DNA of 64,000 nucleotides from an uncultured Bacteroides sp. (GTDB lineage: Bacteria > Bacteroidota > Bacteroidia > Bacteroidales > Bacteroidaceae), in NCBI GenBank assembly GCA_905203765.1, contig CAJKXC010000007.1:15975-79974 (forward strand), written 5' to 3'. The translations under genes and the position numbers were made by a program. Numbering within the stretch: position 1 is the stretch's first letter; each line of letters starts with the position of its first letter. The notes under the pieces were generated by a model. The model did not search any database and was not told the origin of the DNA. It was given only the letters and a program-made list of their open reading frames with translations. Positions 53,472 through 63,751 of the stretch are shown here, one piece after another.

Positions 53472-54647
53472 ATGAAGAAGTTCCACATCGGATTATTGCC
53501 ACGCATCGTCATCGCCATCATCTTAGGTATTCTTTTCGGTAATTTCCTTCCGGGTGCACTGGTGCGATTATTCGTGACGTTCAATGCCATCTTCAGCGAA
53601 TTCCTCAACTTCTCCATCCCGCTCATCATCGTGGGACTGGTAACCATTGCCATTGCCGACATCGGGAAAGGAGCAGGAAAGATGCTGGTTGTAACGGCGC
53701 TCATAGCCTACGGCGCTACGCTATTCTCCGGTTTCCTCTCCTACTTCACCGGGGCTGCGGTATTTCCTTCGCTCATCACGACCGGGGTGCCGCTCGAAGA
53801 AGTCAGCGAGGCGCAGGGCATCCTTCCCTACTTCTCCGTATCCATCCCGCCGCTGATGAATGTGATGACGGCATTGGTGCTGGCTTTCACCCTCGGACTG
53901 GGGCTGGCACACTTGGAAAGCAATGCGCTGAAGAACGTGGCACGCGACTTCCAGGAGATTATTGTCCGCACCATCAGTGCAGTGATATTGCCGTTGCTGC
54001 CTATCTATATCTTTGGAATTTTTCTGAACATGACGCATTCGGGACAGGTATTCGGCATCCTGATGGTATTTATCAAGATTATTGGCATTATCTTCCTGCT
54101 GCACATCTTCCTTCTGATATTCCAGTATTGCATTGCCGCCTTGTTTGTACGCAAGAATCCGTTCAAACTGCTGGGACGGATGCTGCCGGCATACTTCACG
54201 GCATTGGGTACGCAGTCCAGTGCCGCCACCATACCCGTCACGCTGGAGCAGACCAAGAAGAACGGGGTATCTGCCGATATAGCAGGCTTCGTCATTCCGC
54301 TTTGTGCCACCATCCATCTGTCGGGTAGCACGTTGAAGATTGTGGCGTGCGCCCTGGCGCTGATGATTATGCAAGGTATGCCCTATGATTTCCCCCTGTT
54401 TGCCGGATTCATCTTTATGCTGGGCATCACGATGGTGGCTGCGCCGGGTGTTCCGGGCGGTGCTATCATGGCTGCACTCGGCATCCTGCAATCTATGCTC
54501 GGATTCGACGAATCGGCACAGGCACTGATGATTGCCCTCTACATCGCGATGGATAGCTTCGGCACTGCCTGCAATGTAACGGGCGACGGAGCCATTGCAC
54601 TGGTTATAGACAAAGTAATGGGAAAGAAAACAACAACAAGTCATTAA
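53472..54647 (+). CDS. DAACS-family dicarboxylate/amino acid:cation symporter
   Basis: 391 residues with about eight TM helices and two re-entrant loops. The family hairpin motif is GTQSSAATIPVTLEQ (usual form SSSAATLP); a second hairpin region is GITMVAAPGVPGGAIMAA, followed by DSFGTACNVTGDGAIA. Such carriers move glutamate, aspartate, serine or C4 acids with sodium or protons. The exact substrate is not readable. Single gene. Confidence 0.9.
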   Translation: MKKFHIGLLPRIVIAIILGILFGNFLPGALVRLFVTFNAIFSEFLNFSIPLIIVGLVTIAIADIGKGAGKMLVVTALIAYGATLFSGFLSYFTGAAVFPSLITTGVPLEEVSEAQGILPYFSVSIPPLMNVMTALVLAFTLGLGLAHLESNALKNVARDFQEIIVRTISAVILPLLPIYIFGIFLNMTHSGQVFGILMVFIKIIGIIFLLHIFLLIFQYCIAALFVRKNPFKLLGRMLPAYFTALGTQSSAATIPVTLEQTKKNGVSADIAGFVIPLCATIHLSGSTLKIVACALALMIMQGMPYDFPLFAGFIFMLGITMVAAPGVPGGAIMAALGILQSMLGFDESAQALMIALYIAMDSFGTACNVTGDGAIALVIDKVMGKKTTTSH

Positions 54648-54733
54648 TCATAAATCACTTCCCAGAAGTTTTGCTGTTTGGCGAAAAATAACGAATATTG
54701 CAGTCCGTAAGGACAAAACAAAAAACTATTAGA

Positions 54734-55810
54734 ATGAAAAAAGCTCTTATCTCCGGAATCACCGGGCAAGACGGTTCGTTTCTTGCAGAATTTCTATTGC
54801 AAAAAGGATATGAAGTACATGGCATCCTGCGCCGTTCTTCTTCCTTTAATACCGGACGCATCGAGCACCTCTACTTCGACGAGTGGGTGCGCGACATGAA
54901 GCAGAAGCGCACCATCAACCTGCACTACGGTGACATGACGGACTCCAGTTCCCTCATCCGCATCATCCAGACGGTGCAACCTGACGAAATTTATAACCTT
55001 GCTGCACAAAGCCACGTCAAAGTATCTTTCGACGTACCTGAATATACAGCCGAAACCGTTGCCATAGGTACCCTGCGCATGCTCGAAGCCGTACGCATCC
55101 TCGGCATGGAGAAGAAAACCAGAATATACCAGGCATCTACCTCGGAGCTCTTCGGAAAAGTACAGGAGATTCCACAAAAGGAAACCACTCCGTTCTATCC
55201 CCGCAGCCCCTACGGTGTAGCCAAGCAATACGGTTTCTGGATAACCAAGAATTATCGCGAAAGTTACGGCATGTTTGCCGTAAACGGTATCCTCTTCAAC
55301 CATGAGAGCGAACGCCGCGGCGAAACTTTCGTAACAAGAAAGATAACCCTGGCCGCTGCCCGCATTGCACAAGATATGCAGGACAAACTGTATTTAGGCA
55401 ATCTGGATGCACGCCGCGACTGGGGATATGCCCGGGACTACGTAGAGTGCATGTGGCTCATGCTGCAACATGATACGCCGGAAGACTTCGTGATCGCCAC
55501 CGGAGAGATGCACACTGTACGCGAGTTTGCCACATTGGCATTCCGCGAAGTAGGCATCGAACTTCGTTGGGAAGGTAAAGGAGTGGACGAAAAAGGTATC
55601 GACACCAAGACCGGAAAGGTATATGTAGAAGTAGATCCCAAATACTTCCGCCCATCCGAGGTAGAACAGTTACTGGGAGACCCGACCAAAGCCAAGACGC
55701 TGCTTGGCTGGAATCCTCGACAAACCAGCTTTGAAGAATTAGTGCGCATCATGGCAGCCCACGACATGAAGTTTGTGGAGAAGCTGTATCTGCGGTCAAA
55801 AGAAAAGTAA
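54734..55810 (+). CDS. gmd: GDP-mannose 4,6-dehydratase
   Basis: 358 residues of the extended SDR family. The dinucleotide motif is [17 protein letters not shown]; the catalytic centre has [16 protein letters not shown] and [11 protein letters not shown] (YxxxK); [11 protein letters not shown] and [17 protein letters not shown] are typical of Gmd. It converts GDP-mannose to GDP-4-keto-6-deoxymannose. A TTG 36 bases upstream is in frame, but the ATG at 54734 gives the standard start. Fcl follows after 7 bases. Confidence 0.96.
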   Translation: MKKALISGITGQDGSFLAEFLLQKGYEVHGILRRSSSFNTGRIEHLYFDEWVRDMKQKRTINLHYGDMTDSSSLIRIIQTVQPDEIYNLAAQSHVKVSFDVPEYTAETVAIGTLRMLEAVRILGMEKKTRIYQASTSELFGKVQEIPQKETTPFYPRSPYGVAKQYGFWITKNYRESYGMFAVNGILFNHESERRGETFVTRKITLAAARIAQDMQDKLYLGNLDARRDWGYARDYVECMWLMLQHDTPEDFVIATGEMHTVREFATLAFREVGIELRWEGKGVDEKGIDTKTGKVYVEVDPKYFRPSEVEQLLGDPTKAKTLLGWNPRQTSFEELVRIMAAHDMKFVEKLYLRSKEK

Positions 55811-55817
55811 ATATAGA

Positions 55818-56900
55818 ATGTTAGACAAGAACGCCAAAATATATGTAGCTGGCCACCGCGGACTGGTAGGCTCTGCCATTTGGAACAATCTCCGGGAGAA
55901 AGGTTATACCAACCTTGTCGGTAAAACCCACCAGGAACTCGATCTCCTCGACGGAGTAGCCGTTCGCCATTTCTTCGACGAAGAGCAACCGGAATATGTA
56001 TTCCTTGCCGCTGCCTTCGTAGGCGGCATCATGGCCAACAGCATCTACCGCGCCGACTTCATCTACAAGAATCTGCAAATCCAGCAGAATGTCATCGGCG
56101 AGAGCTTCCGCCACAACGTGAAGAAGCTCCTTTTCCTGGGCAGTACCTGTATCTATCCCCGCGATGCCGAGCAACCGATGAAGGAGAATGCTCTCCTCAC
56201 CTCTCCTCTGGAATACACCAACGAACCGTATGCCATCGCCAAAATAGCCGGGCTGAAGATGTGCGAAAGTTTCAACCTGCAATACGGAACGAACTATATT
56301 GCCGTCATGCCCACCAACCTTTACGGCCCTAACGATAACTTCGACCTGGAACGCAGCCATGTACTCCCCGCCATGATACGCAAAATACATCTTGCCCACT
56401 GCCTGAAACAGGGCAACTGGGATGCCGTGCGCCGGGATATGAGCCGGCGTCCGGTAGAAGGCATCAACGGGGACAGCAGCAAGGAAGAAATACTGGGCAT
56501 CCTGAAGAAATACGGCATCACCGGGGAAGAAGTAAAACTGTGGGGCACCGGTACTCCCCTGCGCGAATTCCTCTGGAGCGAAGAAATGGCCGATGCCAGC
56601 GTCTTCGTGATGGAACATGTAGACTTCAAGGACACCTATAAACCGGGCGACAGAGATATCCGCAACTGCCATATCAACATCGGTACGGGTAAAGAAATCA
56701 CCATCCGACAACTGGCAGAACTGATCGTCAGCACCGTAGGTTATCAAGGCAAGCTCACCTTCGACAGCAGCAAACCCGACGGTACCCTACGCAAACTTAC
56801 CGATCCCGGCAAGCTGCACGCACTGGGCTGGCACCACAAAATCGAAATTGAAGAAGGCGTACAACGAATGTACAACTGGTACTCCTTTTCTCTTTCATAA
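55818..56900 (+). CDS. fcl: GDP-L-fucose synthase
   Basis: 360 residues. The NADP motif is VAGHRGLVGSAI; the catalytic Ser lies in LFLGSTCIYP and Tyr/Lys in EPYAIAKIAGLK; AAFVGGIMANSIYRADFIY is a family signature. It performs epimerisation and reduction to GDP-L-fucose after Gmd. About 40 residues longer than E. coli Fcl because of an insert near residues 210-235 (RRDMSRRPVEGINGDSSKEE), common in Bacteroides. GDP-fucose supplies capsule and glycoprotein fucosylation. Confidence 0.95.
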   Translation: MLDKNAKIYVAGHRGLVGSAIWNNLREKGYTNLVGKTHQELDLLDGVAVRHFFDEEQPEYVFLAAAFVGGIMANSIYRADFIYKNLQIQQNVIGESFRHNVKKLLFLGSTCIYPRDAEQPMKENALLTSPLEYTNEPYAIAKIAGLKMCESFNLQYGTNYIAVMPTNLYGPNDNFDLERSHVLPAMIRKIHLAHCLKQGNWDAVRRDMSRRPVEGINGDSSKEEILGILKKYGITGEEVKLWGTGTPLREFLWSEEMADASVFVMEHVDFKDTYKPGDRDIRNCHINIGTGKEITIRQLAELIVSTVGYQGKLTFDSSKPDGTLRKLTDPGKLHALGWHHKIEIEEGVQRMYNWYSFSLS

Positions 56901-56920
56901 AACGATTTTTACGACAAAAG

Positions 56921-56951
56921 TTTGCTTTCTATATAGAAAGGGTTATATTTG
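56921..56951 (+). promoter_or_regulatory. Promoter of the ligase gene
   Basis: TTTG (56921-56924) and TATATTTG (56944-56951), spaced by 19 bases. Predicted leader about 24 bases to ATG 56980. Confidence 0.7.
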
Positions 56952-56979
56952 CACATATTTTATACAATTGTGCAATATC

Positions 56980-58638
56980 ATGGAGCAAAGTTTTATCGCC
57001 TATATAGAAGAGAGTATCAAAACAAATTGGGATTTGGATGCCCTCACTGACTATAAAGGAGCAACGTTACAATACAAAGATGTAGCCCGTAAAATAGAAA
57101 AGCTGCATATCATTTTTGAAGCAAGCGGTATTAAAAAAGGCGACAAGATCGCTGTCTGCGGCCGTAACAGTTCCCATTGGGGAGTAACCTTTCTTGCCAC
57201 TCTGACGTATGGAGCCGTCATCGTCCCCATCCTTCACGAGTTCAAGGCAGATAATATACATAACATTGTAAATCACTCCGAAGCAAAACTGCTCTTTGTG
57301 GGCGACCAAGTATGGGAGAACCTCAACGAAAGTGCCATGCCCTTGTTGGAAGGCATTATGATGATGGCCGACTTCTACATTCTTGTTTCCCGCAGTGAGA
57401 AACTGGACTATGCGCGCGAGCACCTCAATGAAATGTTCGGCAAAAGATATCCCAAGAACTTCCGCAAGGAGCATATAGCCTACCATAAAGACCAACCCGA
57501 CGAGCTGGCAGTCATCAACTATACTTCCGGCACTACCAGCTATTCCAAGGGAGTAATGCTGCCCTACCGCAGCCTTTGGTCAAATACCAAATTTGCTTTC
57601 GAAGTGCTGCCACTGAAATCCGGTGATAAAATCGTATCCATGCTGCCGATGGCACATATGTACGGGCTTGCATTCGAATTCCTTTATGAGTTTGCAGTAG
57701 GCTGTCATATCTTCTTCCTCACCCGTATGCCCAGTCCGAAGATTATCTTCCAGGCATTCACCGAGGTAAAGCCGAATATTATTATAGCCGTTCCGCTCAT
57801 CATCGAGAAAATAATAAAGAAGAGCGTACTGCCCAAATTGGAAACGCCGACTATGAAATTGCTATTGAAGGTGCCTATCATCAACGACAAGATAAAATCT
57901 ACCGTGCGCGAACAGATGATACAGGCCTTTGGCGGCAATTTTGCAGAAATCATTGTAGGCGGTGCCGCTTTCAATCAGGAAGTGGAACAATTCCTGAAAC
58001 TGATGGACTTCCCCTACACGGTAGGTTACGGAATGACCGAATGCGGCCCCATCATCTGTTACGAGGACTGGACACGCTTCAAGCCCGGCTCTTGCGGAAA
58101 GGCTGTGCCGCGTATGGAAGTAAAGATCCTGTCTCCCGATCCAGCCAACATTCCGGGAGAAATTGTATGCCGTGGTCCCAATGTCATGTTGGGCTACTAC
58201 AAGAACGAAGAAGCTACCGAACAAGTCCTCGACAAAGACGGATGGCTGCACACCGGCGACCTTGCCCTGATGGACGAAGAGGGCAATGTCAGCATCAAAG
58301 GCCGCAGCAAAAATATGCTCCTCGGCCCCAGCGGACAGAATATTTATCCCGAAGAAATAGAAGATAAATTGAACAATATGCCGTATGTATCCGAGAGCAT
58401 CATCGTTCAGCAGAACGAAAAGCTCGTCGGCCTGGTTTATCCCGACTTTGACGAAGCCTTTGCCCACGGACTGAACAACGACGACATAGAACGCGTCATG
58501 GAAGAAAACCGTGTTGCCTTGAATGCCGAACTGCCTGCATACAGCCAGATATTCAAAATGAAGATCTATCCAGAAGAATTTGAAAAAACACCTAAGAAAT
58601 CAATCAAGCGCTTCCTGTATCAAGAGGCCAAAGGATAA
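56980..58638 (+). CDS. AMP-dependent acyl-CoA synthetase/ligase
   Basis: 552 residues of the ANL superfamily. The P-loop is INYTSGTTSYSKGVML; the A5 motif is YGMTECGP; the hinge and A7-A8 region is GWLHTGDLALMDEEGNVSIKGRSKN; a C-terminal Lys lies in EKTPKKSIKRFL. It probably activates a fatty acid or other carboxylate as acyl-AMP and then CoA or another acceptor. The frame is open from 56848 inside fcl, but the promoter lies after that point, so ATG 56980 (MEQSFIAYIEES) is used. The 12-base gap to the next gene suggests co-transcription. Confidence 0.9.
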   Translation: MEQSFIAYIEESIKTNWDLDALTDYKGATLQYKDVARKIEKLHIIFEASGIKKGDKIAVCGRNSSHWGVTFLATLTYGAVIVPILHEFKADNIHNIVNHSEAKLLFVGDQVWENLNESAMPLLEGIMMMADFYILVSRSEKLDYAREHLNEMFGKRYPKNFRKEHIAYHKDQPDELAVINYTSGTTSYSKGVMLPYRSLWSNTKFAFEVLPLKSGDKIVSMLPMAHMYGLAFEFLYEFAVGCHIFFLTRMPSPKIIFQAFTEVKPNIIIAVPLIIEKIIKKSVLPKLETPTMKLLLKVPIINDKIKSTVREQMIQAFGGNFAEIIVGGAAFNQEVEQFLKLMDFPYTVGYGMTECGPIICYEDWTRFKPGSCGKAVPRMEVKILSPDPANIPGEIVCRGPNVMLGYYKNEEATEQVLDKDGWLHTGDLALMDEEGNVSIKGRSKNMLLGPSGQNIYPEEIEDKLNNMPYVSESIIVQQNEKLVGLVYPDFDEAFAHGLNNDDIERVMEENRVALNAELPAYSQIFKMKIYPEEFEKTPKKSIKRFLYQEAKG

Positions 58639-58650
58639 CCCATAAAGAAT

Positions 58651-59886
58651 ATGAAACGAACGTTCTCACTTATTTGTCTGTCCCTGCTCATGGCAGGGAC
58701 AGTTTTTGCTCAGGAAAACAGTCATAAACAACGGACACCACGGACAGACCACGGCCCGGTGGGTATCAACCTCTCCTTATGGAAGGACATCTCCACGCAA
58801 CGAACCGACACCGTAGGAAGTACCTGCTTCAATCTGGGCATATTCTCTGCCATGAACCGTCTGAACGGAGTGGGGATTAATATCCTTGGTGCCGCAGTAG
58901 GCAGGGATGTGAACGGTGTGCAAATGGCCGGAATATCGAACTTTGTGAAAGGAAGCATGCGCGGTATTCAGATAGCAGGTATCGGCAACATCAATGGAAA
59001 CAACCTCGCAGGCTTGTCCATTTCAGGACTGGTAGGTATCACCGGAAACAATGCACAGGGAGTTACTTTTTCCGGTCTCGCCAATATCACAGGAGACAAT
59101 AGCCGTGGCGTTGCCTTAGGCGGTTTGCTCAACATCAGCGGAGAGAACGCCAGCGGTGTGCACCTTGCCAGTCTTGCCAACATTGCCGGTGGAAGTTTTC
59201 AAGGTATCTCCGCATCTGCTCTGCTAAACGTAGTAGGTGAAAATATAAAAGGCGTACAACTGTCCGGACTTGCCAACATCACCGGCGGAAACATGACCGG
59301 TATTCAGATCTCCGGTATAGGTAATGTGGTGGGCGGCACAGCACAAGGCTTGCAGCTTTCTCCCGCCAATATGGCTATTCATGCCAAAGGACTCCAGATA
59401 GGATTGTTCAACTACTACAAAAAGAGTTTGGACGGCTTCCAGTTAGGACTGGTCAATGCCAATCCCGATACTAAAGTACAAATGATGCTGTTTGGAGGTA
59501 ATGCAACCAAACTGAATGTAGGTGCACGCTTTAAGAACAAGTTATTCTATACAATCCTCGGTGGTGGCACTCATTACCTGGATTTCGGCGATAAGTTCTC
59601 CGCCGCTCTCTTTTACCGTGCCGGTCTGGAATTACCGCTCTACAAGCAGTTGTTCATCAGCGGTGATTTAGGCTACCAGCACATCGAAACCTTCAAGAAC
59701 AAAGACTATGGCATTCCTGCCCGCCTCTATGCCCTTCAGGCCCGCGTCAATCTGGAATACCGATTGACAGACCGGTTCGGTGTCTTCCTGACCGGTGGTT
59801 ATGGCGGCAGCCGCTATTACACCAAAGGCAGGACATACGACAAAGGGGTAATTGTAGAAGGAGGAGTGGTGCTGTTCAAATACTAA
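58651..59886 (+). CDS. 16-residue-repeat surface protein (LA_2272-like)
   Basis: 411 residues. Signal peptide ends MAGTVFAQ. Residues 90-233 are nine consecutive 16-residue repeats of the form (V/I)Q(L/I)SGL.N(I/V)(T/S)G.N..G (58918-59349 in DNA). The remaining part ends in beta-strand-like segments and VVLFKY*, like an outer-membrane barrel. The repeats resemble the LA_2272-type surface repeat and could form a beta-solenoid. Function unknown; co-transcribed with the ligase by position. Confidence 0.82.
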   Translation: MKRTFSLICLSLLMAGTVFAQENSHKQRTPRTDHGPVGINLSLWKDISTQRTDTVGSTCFNLGIFSAMNRLNGVGINILGAAVGRDVNGVQMAGISNFVKGSMRGIQIAGIGNINGNNLAGLSISGLVGITGNNAQGVTFSGLANITGDNSRGVALGGLLNISGENASGVHLASLANIAGGSFQGISASALLNVVGENIKGVQLSGLANITGGNMTGIQISGIGNVVGGTAQGLQLSPANMAIHAKGLQIGLFNYYKKSLDGFQLGLVNANPDTKVQMMLFGGNATKLNVGARFKNKLFYTILGGGTHYLDFGDKFSAALFYRAGLELPLYKQLFISGDLGYQHIETFKNKDYGIPARLYALQARVNLEYRLTDRFGVFLTGGYGGSRYYTKGRTYDKGVIVEGGVVLFKY

Positions 59887-59889
59887 ATA

Positions 59890-59919
59890 CAGTGATTAGT
59901 GATCGGTCGCTAATCACTG
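59890..59919. terminator. Bidirectional terminator between convergent genes
   Basis: A 13-base stem (CAGTGATTAGTGA with one G-T pair) and tetraloop TCGG, followed by CTTTT. Confidence 0.88.
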
Positions 59920-61902
59920 CTTTTCCTTAATAAATCCCGTACGATACGCCACCAGCAGTTTCTTCAAATCATGTATCTGTGTCACGAGTTCCTTTCCTTT
60001 ATCCGTATCTTTCACCATCATACGCTGGGAATTGAACTCGATGACAAACGTAGTGGATTTGATGTCCTGTCCCTCTTCTATCGCCTTCTGCCGGCTTTGG
60101 AACGGTTCGTGCTGCACCAATTGCAAACCGTGGGAATGATATACCAATGTATATCCGGCAATACCCGTTTCCGGCTGATAGGCTTTTGAGAAACCGCCGT
60201 CGATAACCAGCAACTTGCCATCTGCCTTGATAGGTTTCTCACCCTTGATAATCTTCACCGGAACGTGTCCGTTGATGATATGCGAATGAGTGCCCGGCTC
60301 TACACCGAACTCTTCCAGAATACGGTCGCATACCTCTGCCTGATTCCGCAGAGTATAGTAATATCCTTTCGTTTCTTTGTGCAGTTCCTTGTCCGCCACA
60401 AAATAGCGTTCAAAAGTTGCCATCTTGTCTTTATCAAAAGAAGGAGCACTCGTTCCACACCACATATACCACACGTAATCCAGTGCAAACCGCTTACTCT
60501 CCGAACCGTCTTCGTCGAAATAAGCGGTACGTATCAGTTGGTCGGTCTTCTGCAATAATTTATGTCCCCAGTATTCCTTATCTCTGATACGGACGTGCTT
60601 GAAGCTGCCGTCTTCATTCAGAGGCACCGAAGCATGATACAACAGATTGCTGTTGCACACCAGATACATCCCACCATACGTAAACAGACAGCGCATATGC
60701 TTCTTCAGCTTCTCGCTGTTCATAAAAGAAGCGTGAATCTTGTCGACCAACTCCCGTTCTTCATCAGACAAGCGATACGGATCGGCAGGATCAACTGTCG
60801 GGAAATTAGTATCACGCAGTTCATACTCCTTGCCTTCGTACACAAATACGCCGCGTTCAAAGTCAATCCTATGCAGCAGTTGCCGGTTCTCCATCTCAAA
60901 GTCCGGCCGGCGGCTGATGATATCCGCTTCCAGTTTCAGTTGGATCACGGTAATGGCCTTATGCATCTGCGTAATCAGACGCAGCGTTTTCTCATTGTAC
61001 TCCGCATCGGCAAAGTTCATTTTCGGAGCAAAAATCGTACAAGGATCATCAGCATACGTATCCATCGCAAACGTAGCCAATGGTAGTAGATTGATGCCGT
61101 AGCCATCTTCCAGTGTTGCCAGATTGGCATAACGCATGGACATACGGATGACGTTGGCTATGCATGCATCATTGCCCGCTGCTGCCCCCATCCACAATAT
61201 ATCATGGTTACCCCATTGGATATCGAAGTTATGGTAGTCGCAAAGCGTGTCCATAATGATATGCGCACCCGGTCCGCGGTCATAGATATCACCCACAATG
61301 TGCAGCGAGTCGATGGTCAGGCGCTGTATCAGATTACACATGGCGACAATGAAATCATCCGCACGCTTTGTAGAGATAATGGTACTGATAATCACATTGA
61401 TATAGGCATGCTTGTTAGGTTCTATGCTCGACTCGTGCAGCAGTTCTTGAATAATATACGAGAATTCTGCCGGCAGCGCTTTGCGCACCTTGGAGCGGGT
61501 ATATTTGGATGAAACATTCTGGCAGACCTTTACCAACTGGTTCAACGTAATCAGATACCAGTCGTCCAGATCCGTTTCCTGCTCCTTAATCAATTGCAAC
61601 TTCTCCTCCGGATAATAAATCAGCGTACAGATTTCCTTCTTCTCGCTCTCGCGCAATGTATGGCCGAAGATCTCGTTCACTTTACGCTTCACTGCTCCCG
61701 AAGCATTCTTCAACACATGCTGGAACGCCTCATATTCACCGTGAATATCCGTCAGAAAGTGTTCCGTTCCTTTCGGAAGATTCAGAATGGCTTCCAGATT
61801 TATAATTTCCGTACTGGCATCAGCAATAGTAGGAAAACTGCGTGACAGAAGTTGAAGATAACGCAAGTCGTTGACAATACTTTCCGGAGTTATATTTCCC
61901 AT
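59914..61902 (-). CDS. fbp: Fructose-1,6-bisphosphatase, class III
   Basis: 662 residues, the length of the class III (Firmicutes/Bacteroidetes) enzyme. It is a metallophosphatase with VGDIYDRGPGAHIIMD, IQWGNHDILWMG and HSHIINGHVPVK, which hold the metal ligands. Other blocks are FLTDIHGEYEAFQHVL and LLVIDGGFSKAYQ. It catalyses the last specific step of gluconeogenesis. A 48-base gap separates it from the upstream transporter. Confidence 0.94.
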   Translation of the reverse strand: MGNITPESIVNDLRYLQLLSRSFPTIADASTEIINLEAILNLPKGTEHFLTDIHGEYEAFQHVLKNASGAVKRKVNEIFGHTLRESEKKEICTLIYYPEEKLQLIKEQETDLDDWYLITLNQLVKVCQNVSSKYTRSKVRKALPAEFSYIIQELLHESSIEPNKHAYINVIISTIISTKRADDFIVAMCNLIQRLTIDSLHIVGDIYDRGPGAHIIMDTLCDYHNFDIQWGNHDILWMGAAAGNDACIANVIRMSMRYANLATLEDGYGINLLPLATFAMDTYADDPCTIFAPKMNFADAEYNEKTLRLITQMHKAITVIQLKLEADIISRRPDFEMENRQLLHRIDFERGVFVYEGKEYELRDTNFPTVDPADPYRLSDEERELVDKIHASFMNSEKLKKHMRCLFTYGGMYLVCNSNLLYHASVPLNEDGSFKHVRIRDKEYWGHKLLQKTDQLIRTAYFDEDGSESKRFALDYVWYMWCGTSAPSFDKDKMATFERYFVADKELHKETKGYYYTLRNQAEVCDRILEEFGVEPGTHSHIINGHVPVKIIKGEKPIKADGKLLVIDGGFSKAYQPETGIAGYTLVYHSHGLQLVQHEPFQSRQKAIEEGQDIKSTTFVIEFNSQRMMVKDTDKGKELVTQIHDLKKLLVAYRTGFIKEKQ

Positions 61903-61910
61903 GATGTTAA

Positions 61911-61938
61911 TTGATAATTGATAGTTGATAATTGATAG
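61911..61938. repeat. Tandem 14-base direct repeat
   Basis: TTGATAATTGATAG occurs twice back to back upstream of the FBPase gene, in the 48-base gap. Confidence 0.8.
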
Positions 61939-61950
61939 TTACATTTTTCA

Positions 61951-63615
61951 TTACCCGAGCAAGAACATCAGCAATACCTGTGCAATGATTACCCGCAGAA
62001 ACATACAGAGCGGATAAACCGTAGCATAAGCTACCGAAGGATTATCTCCCGGAATAGTGTCGTTGGCATAGTTCAGTGCCATCGGATTTGCCATACTCCC
62101 GCACAGCATGCCTGCCATCGTTCCGAAGTCCACCTTCATCCATTTAAAGGCAATGATGCCCATTATCAATACCGGAACCACCGTCAGTGCAAAGCCGACA
62201 GCAATCCACAGCAGCCCTTCGGGACGGAACACCGTATCGAAGAAATGGGCACCCGCATCCAGGCCCAGGCAAGCCAGGTAGAGTGACAGTCCCAAAGCAC
62301 GAAGCATCAGGTTCGCGCTGCGTGTCGTATAAGTTATCATATGCATTCTCGGTCCGAAGGTACCGATCAGGATACCCACAATAATCGGACCGCCTGCCAG
62401 TCCCAACTTCACGGGAGCGCTGATACCCGGAATTGAAATAGGAATGGCACCTAAAGCCAGACCTACAACAATACCTACAAATACTGCTACCAGATTCGGC
62501 TCTTTCAAACTCTTGATAGCATTACCCAATACCTTCTCCACATTCTGTATGGCAGCAGCCTCGCCAACCACTGTCAAGCGGTCGCCCAACTGCAAGGTCA
62601 GTTCCGCTGTAGCCAGCAGTTGCACCCCGCTGCGGTATACCCGGCTGATGTTGATTCCATAATGATTGCGCAGATGAAGAGAACCCAGTTTCTTACCATT
62701 CAACTCAGGACGTGTCACCACAATACGTTGTGAAATCAGTTGACTGTCTATGGCATTCCAGTCTATATCTTCCTTATTCCAGTCGGTATGTTCCTGTTCA
62801 CCGAAAAGCACCGTCAACGACGGAGTATACCTCTCGGACGTAATCACCAACAGGCGGTCACCTTCCTTTATCACCTTCTCCGAAGTCGGAATGCTGACGT
62901 TTCCATCCCGCCACAGACGGGAGATCACAAACTTCGGATAATTCAGTCCGCCGATTTCCTTGATACTCTTATTGAAGATAGCAGGATTGTGTACCTGAAA
63001 CGCAGCAATGTACGGTTTGTTCACATCATCTTTCTCTTTCTGCTCCAGGTCTTCTTTGCGTGCCAATGTCTTTCGGATAGCCAATACGGCCAGGATTACA
63101 CCAACCACACCCAGCGGATATGCCACCGCACATCCCAAAGCCGGTGTACTGGCTTCCAGCCCCATCTGCTTCAAAGTCTGTTGTGCCGCACCAAGTGCCG
63201 GGGTATTGGTCGTAGCCCCGCAAAGAATGCCCACCATATTCGGCAAGGAGATTCCGAAACCATAGCTGCCAAGCACTGTCATCAGCGTACCAATCAGCAC
63301 TACACCCAGTGCCAGCATATTCAACTCTACCCCGCCCTTGCGGAAAGAACTGAAAAAGCCCGGCCCCACTTGCAGTCCCAAGGCATACACAAATACCACC
63401 AAACCGAAACTCTCCGCATAGTTCAGCATCTGCGGGTCGATGGACAACCCGAAATGCCCGGCTATGATACCTGCAAAAAAAACAAACGTCACTCCCAAAG
63501 AAATGCCACAAATATGTATCTTTCCCAGTCCGAGTCCGATGGCGGAAATCAGTGAAAGTACCACTACCGCCTGCAAAGCGGAATGTTCGACAAACAAACT
63601 ATATAACCAATCCAA
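61951..63615 (-). CDS. AspT/YidE-type transporter with two TrkA-C domains, TTG start
   Basis: 554 residues. Two membrane halves of about five helices each (residues 1-185 and 380-554) carry the AspT/YidE/YbjL duplication motif; the halves share 'G.L.GA.TNTPALG/CGSMANPMAL'. Between them lie two TrkA-C domains (NPAIFNKSIKEIGGL... and RIVVTRPELNGKKLGSL...). It may be an anion or amino acid:anion antiporter; substrate unknown. The start is TTG at 63615: an in-frame TAA lies just upstream, with no ATG until residue 60, and the promoter at 63644-63651 fits it. Confidence 0.88.
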   Translation of the reverse strand: MDWLYSLFVEHSALQAVVVLSLISAIGLGLGKIHICGISLGVTFVFFAGIIAGHFGLSIDPQMLNYAESFGLVVFVYALGLQVGPGFFSSFRKGGVELNMLALGVVLIGTLMTVLGSYGFGISLPNMVGILCGATTNTPALGAAQQTLKQMGLEASTPALGCAVAYPLGVVGVILAVLAIRKTLARKEDLEQKEKDDVNKPYIAAFQVHNPAIFNKSIKEIGGLNYPKFVISRLWRDGNVSIPTSEKVIKEGDRLLVITSERYTPSLTVLFGEQEHTDWNKEDIDWNAIDSQLISQRIVVTRPELNGKKLGSLHLRNHYGINISRVYRSGVQLLATAELTLQLGDRLTVVGEAAAIQNVEKVLGNAIKSLKEPNLVAVFVGIVVGLALGAIPISIPGISAPVKLGLAGGPIIVGILIGTFGPRMHMITYTTRSANLMLRALGLSLYLACLGLDAGAHFFDTVFRPEGLLWIAVGFALTVVPVLIMGIIAFKWMKVDFGTMAGMLCGSMANPMALNYANDTIPGDNPSVAYATVYPLCMFLRVIIAQVLLMFLLG

Positions 63616-63643
63616 TGCGTATTCAAATTACAGTTTCAGGTTG

Positions 63644-63651
63644 CAAAGATA
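63644..63651 (-). promoter_or_regulatory. -7 box of the AspT/YidE-type gene
   Basis: TATCTTTG on the minus strand, 28 bases before the TTG start; it supports that unusual start. Confidence 0.6.
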
Positions 63652-63672
63652 GGAAGTAATCTATTTATTTCA

Positions 63673-63680
63673 TACTTTTG
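63673..63680 (+). promoter_or_regulatory. -7 box of the acyltransferase gene
   Basis: TACTTTTG, 71 bases before the ATG at 63752. Confidence 0.5.
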
Positions 63681-63751
63681 GCGCGTACTTTCGTAAAACA
63701 CATTAAAGAAACAACGCGAAGTAAACAAACTATAAACCCAGTTTCATTACA

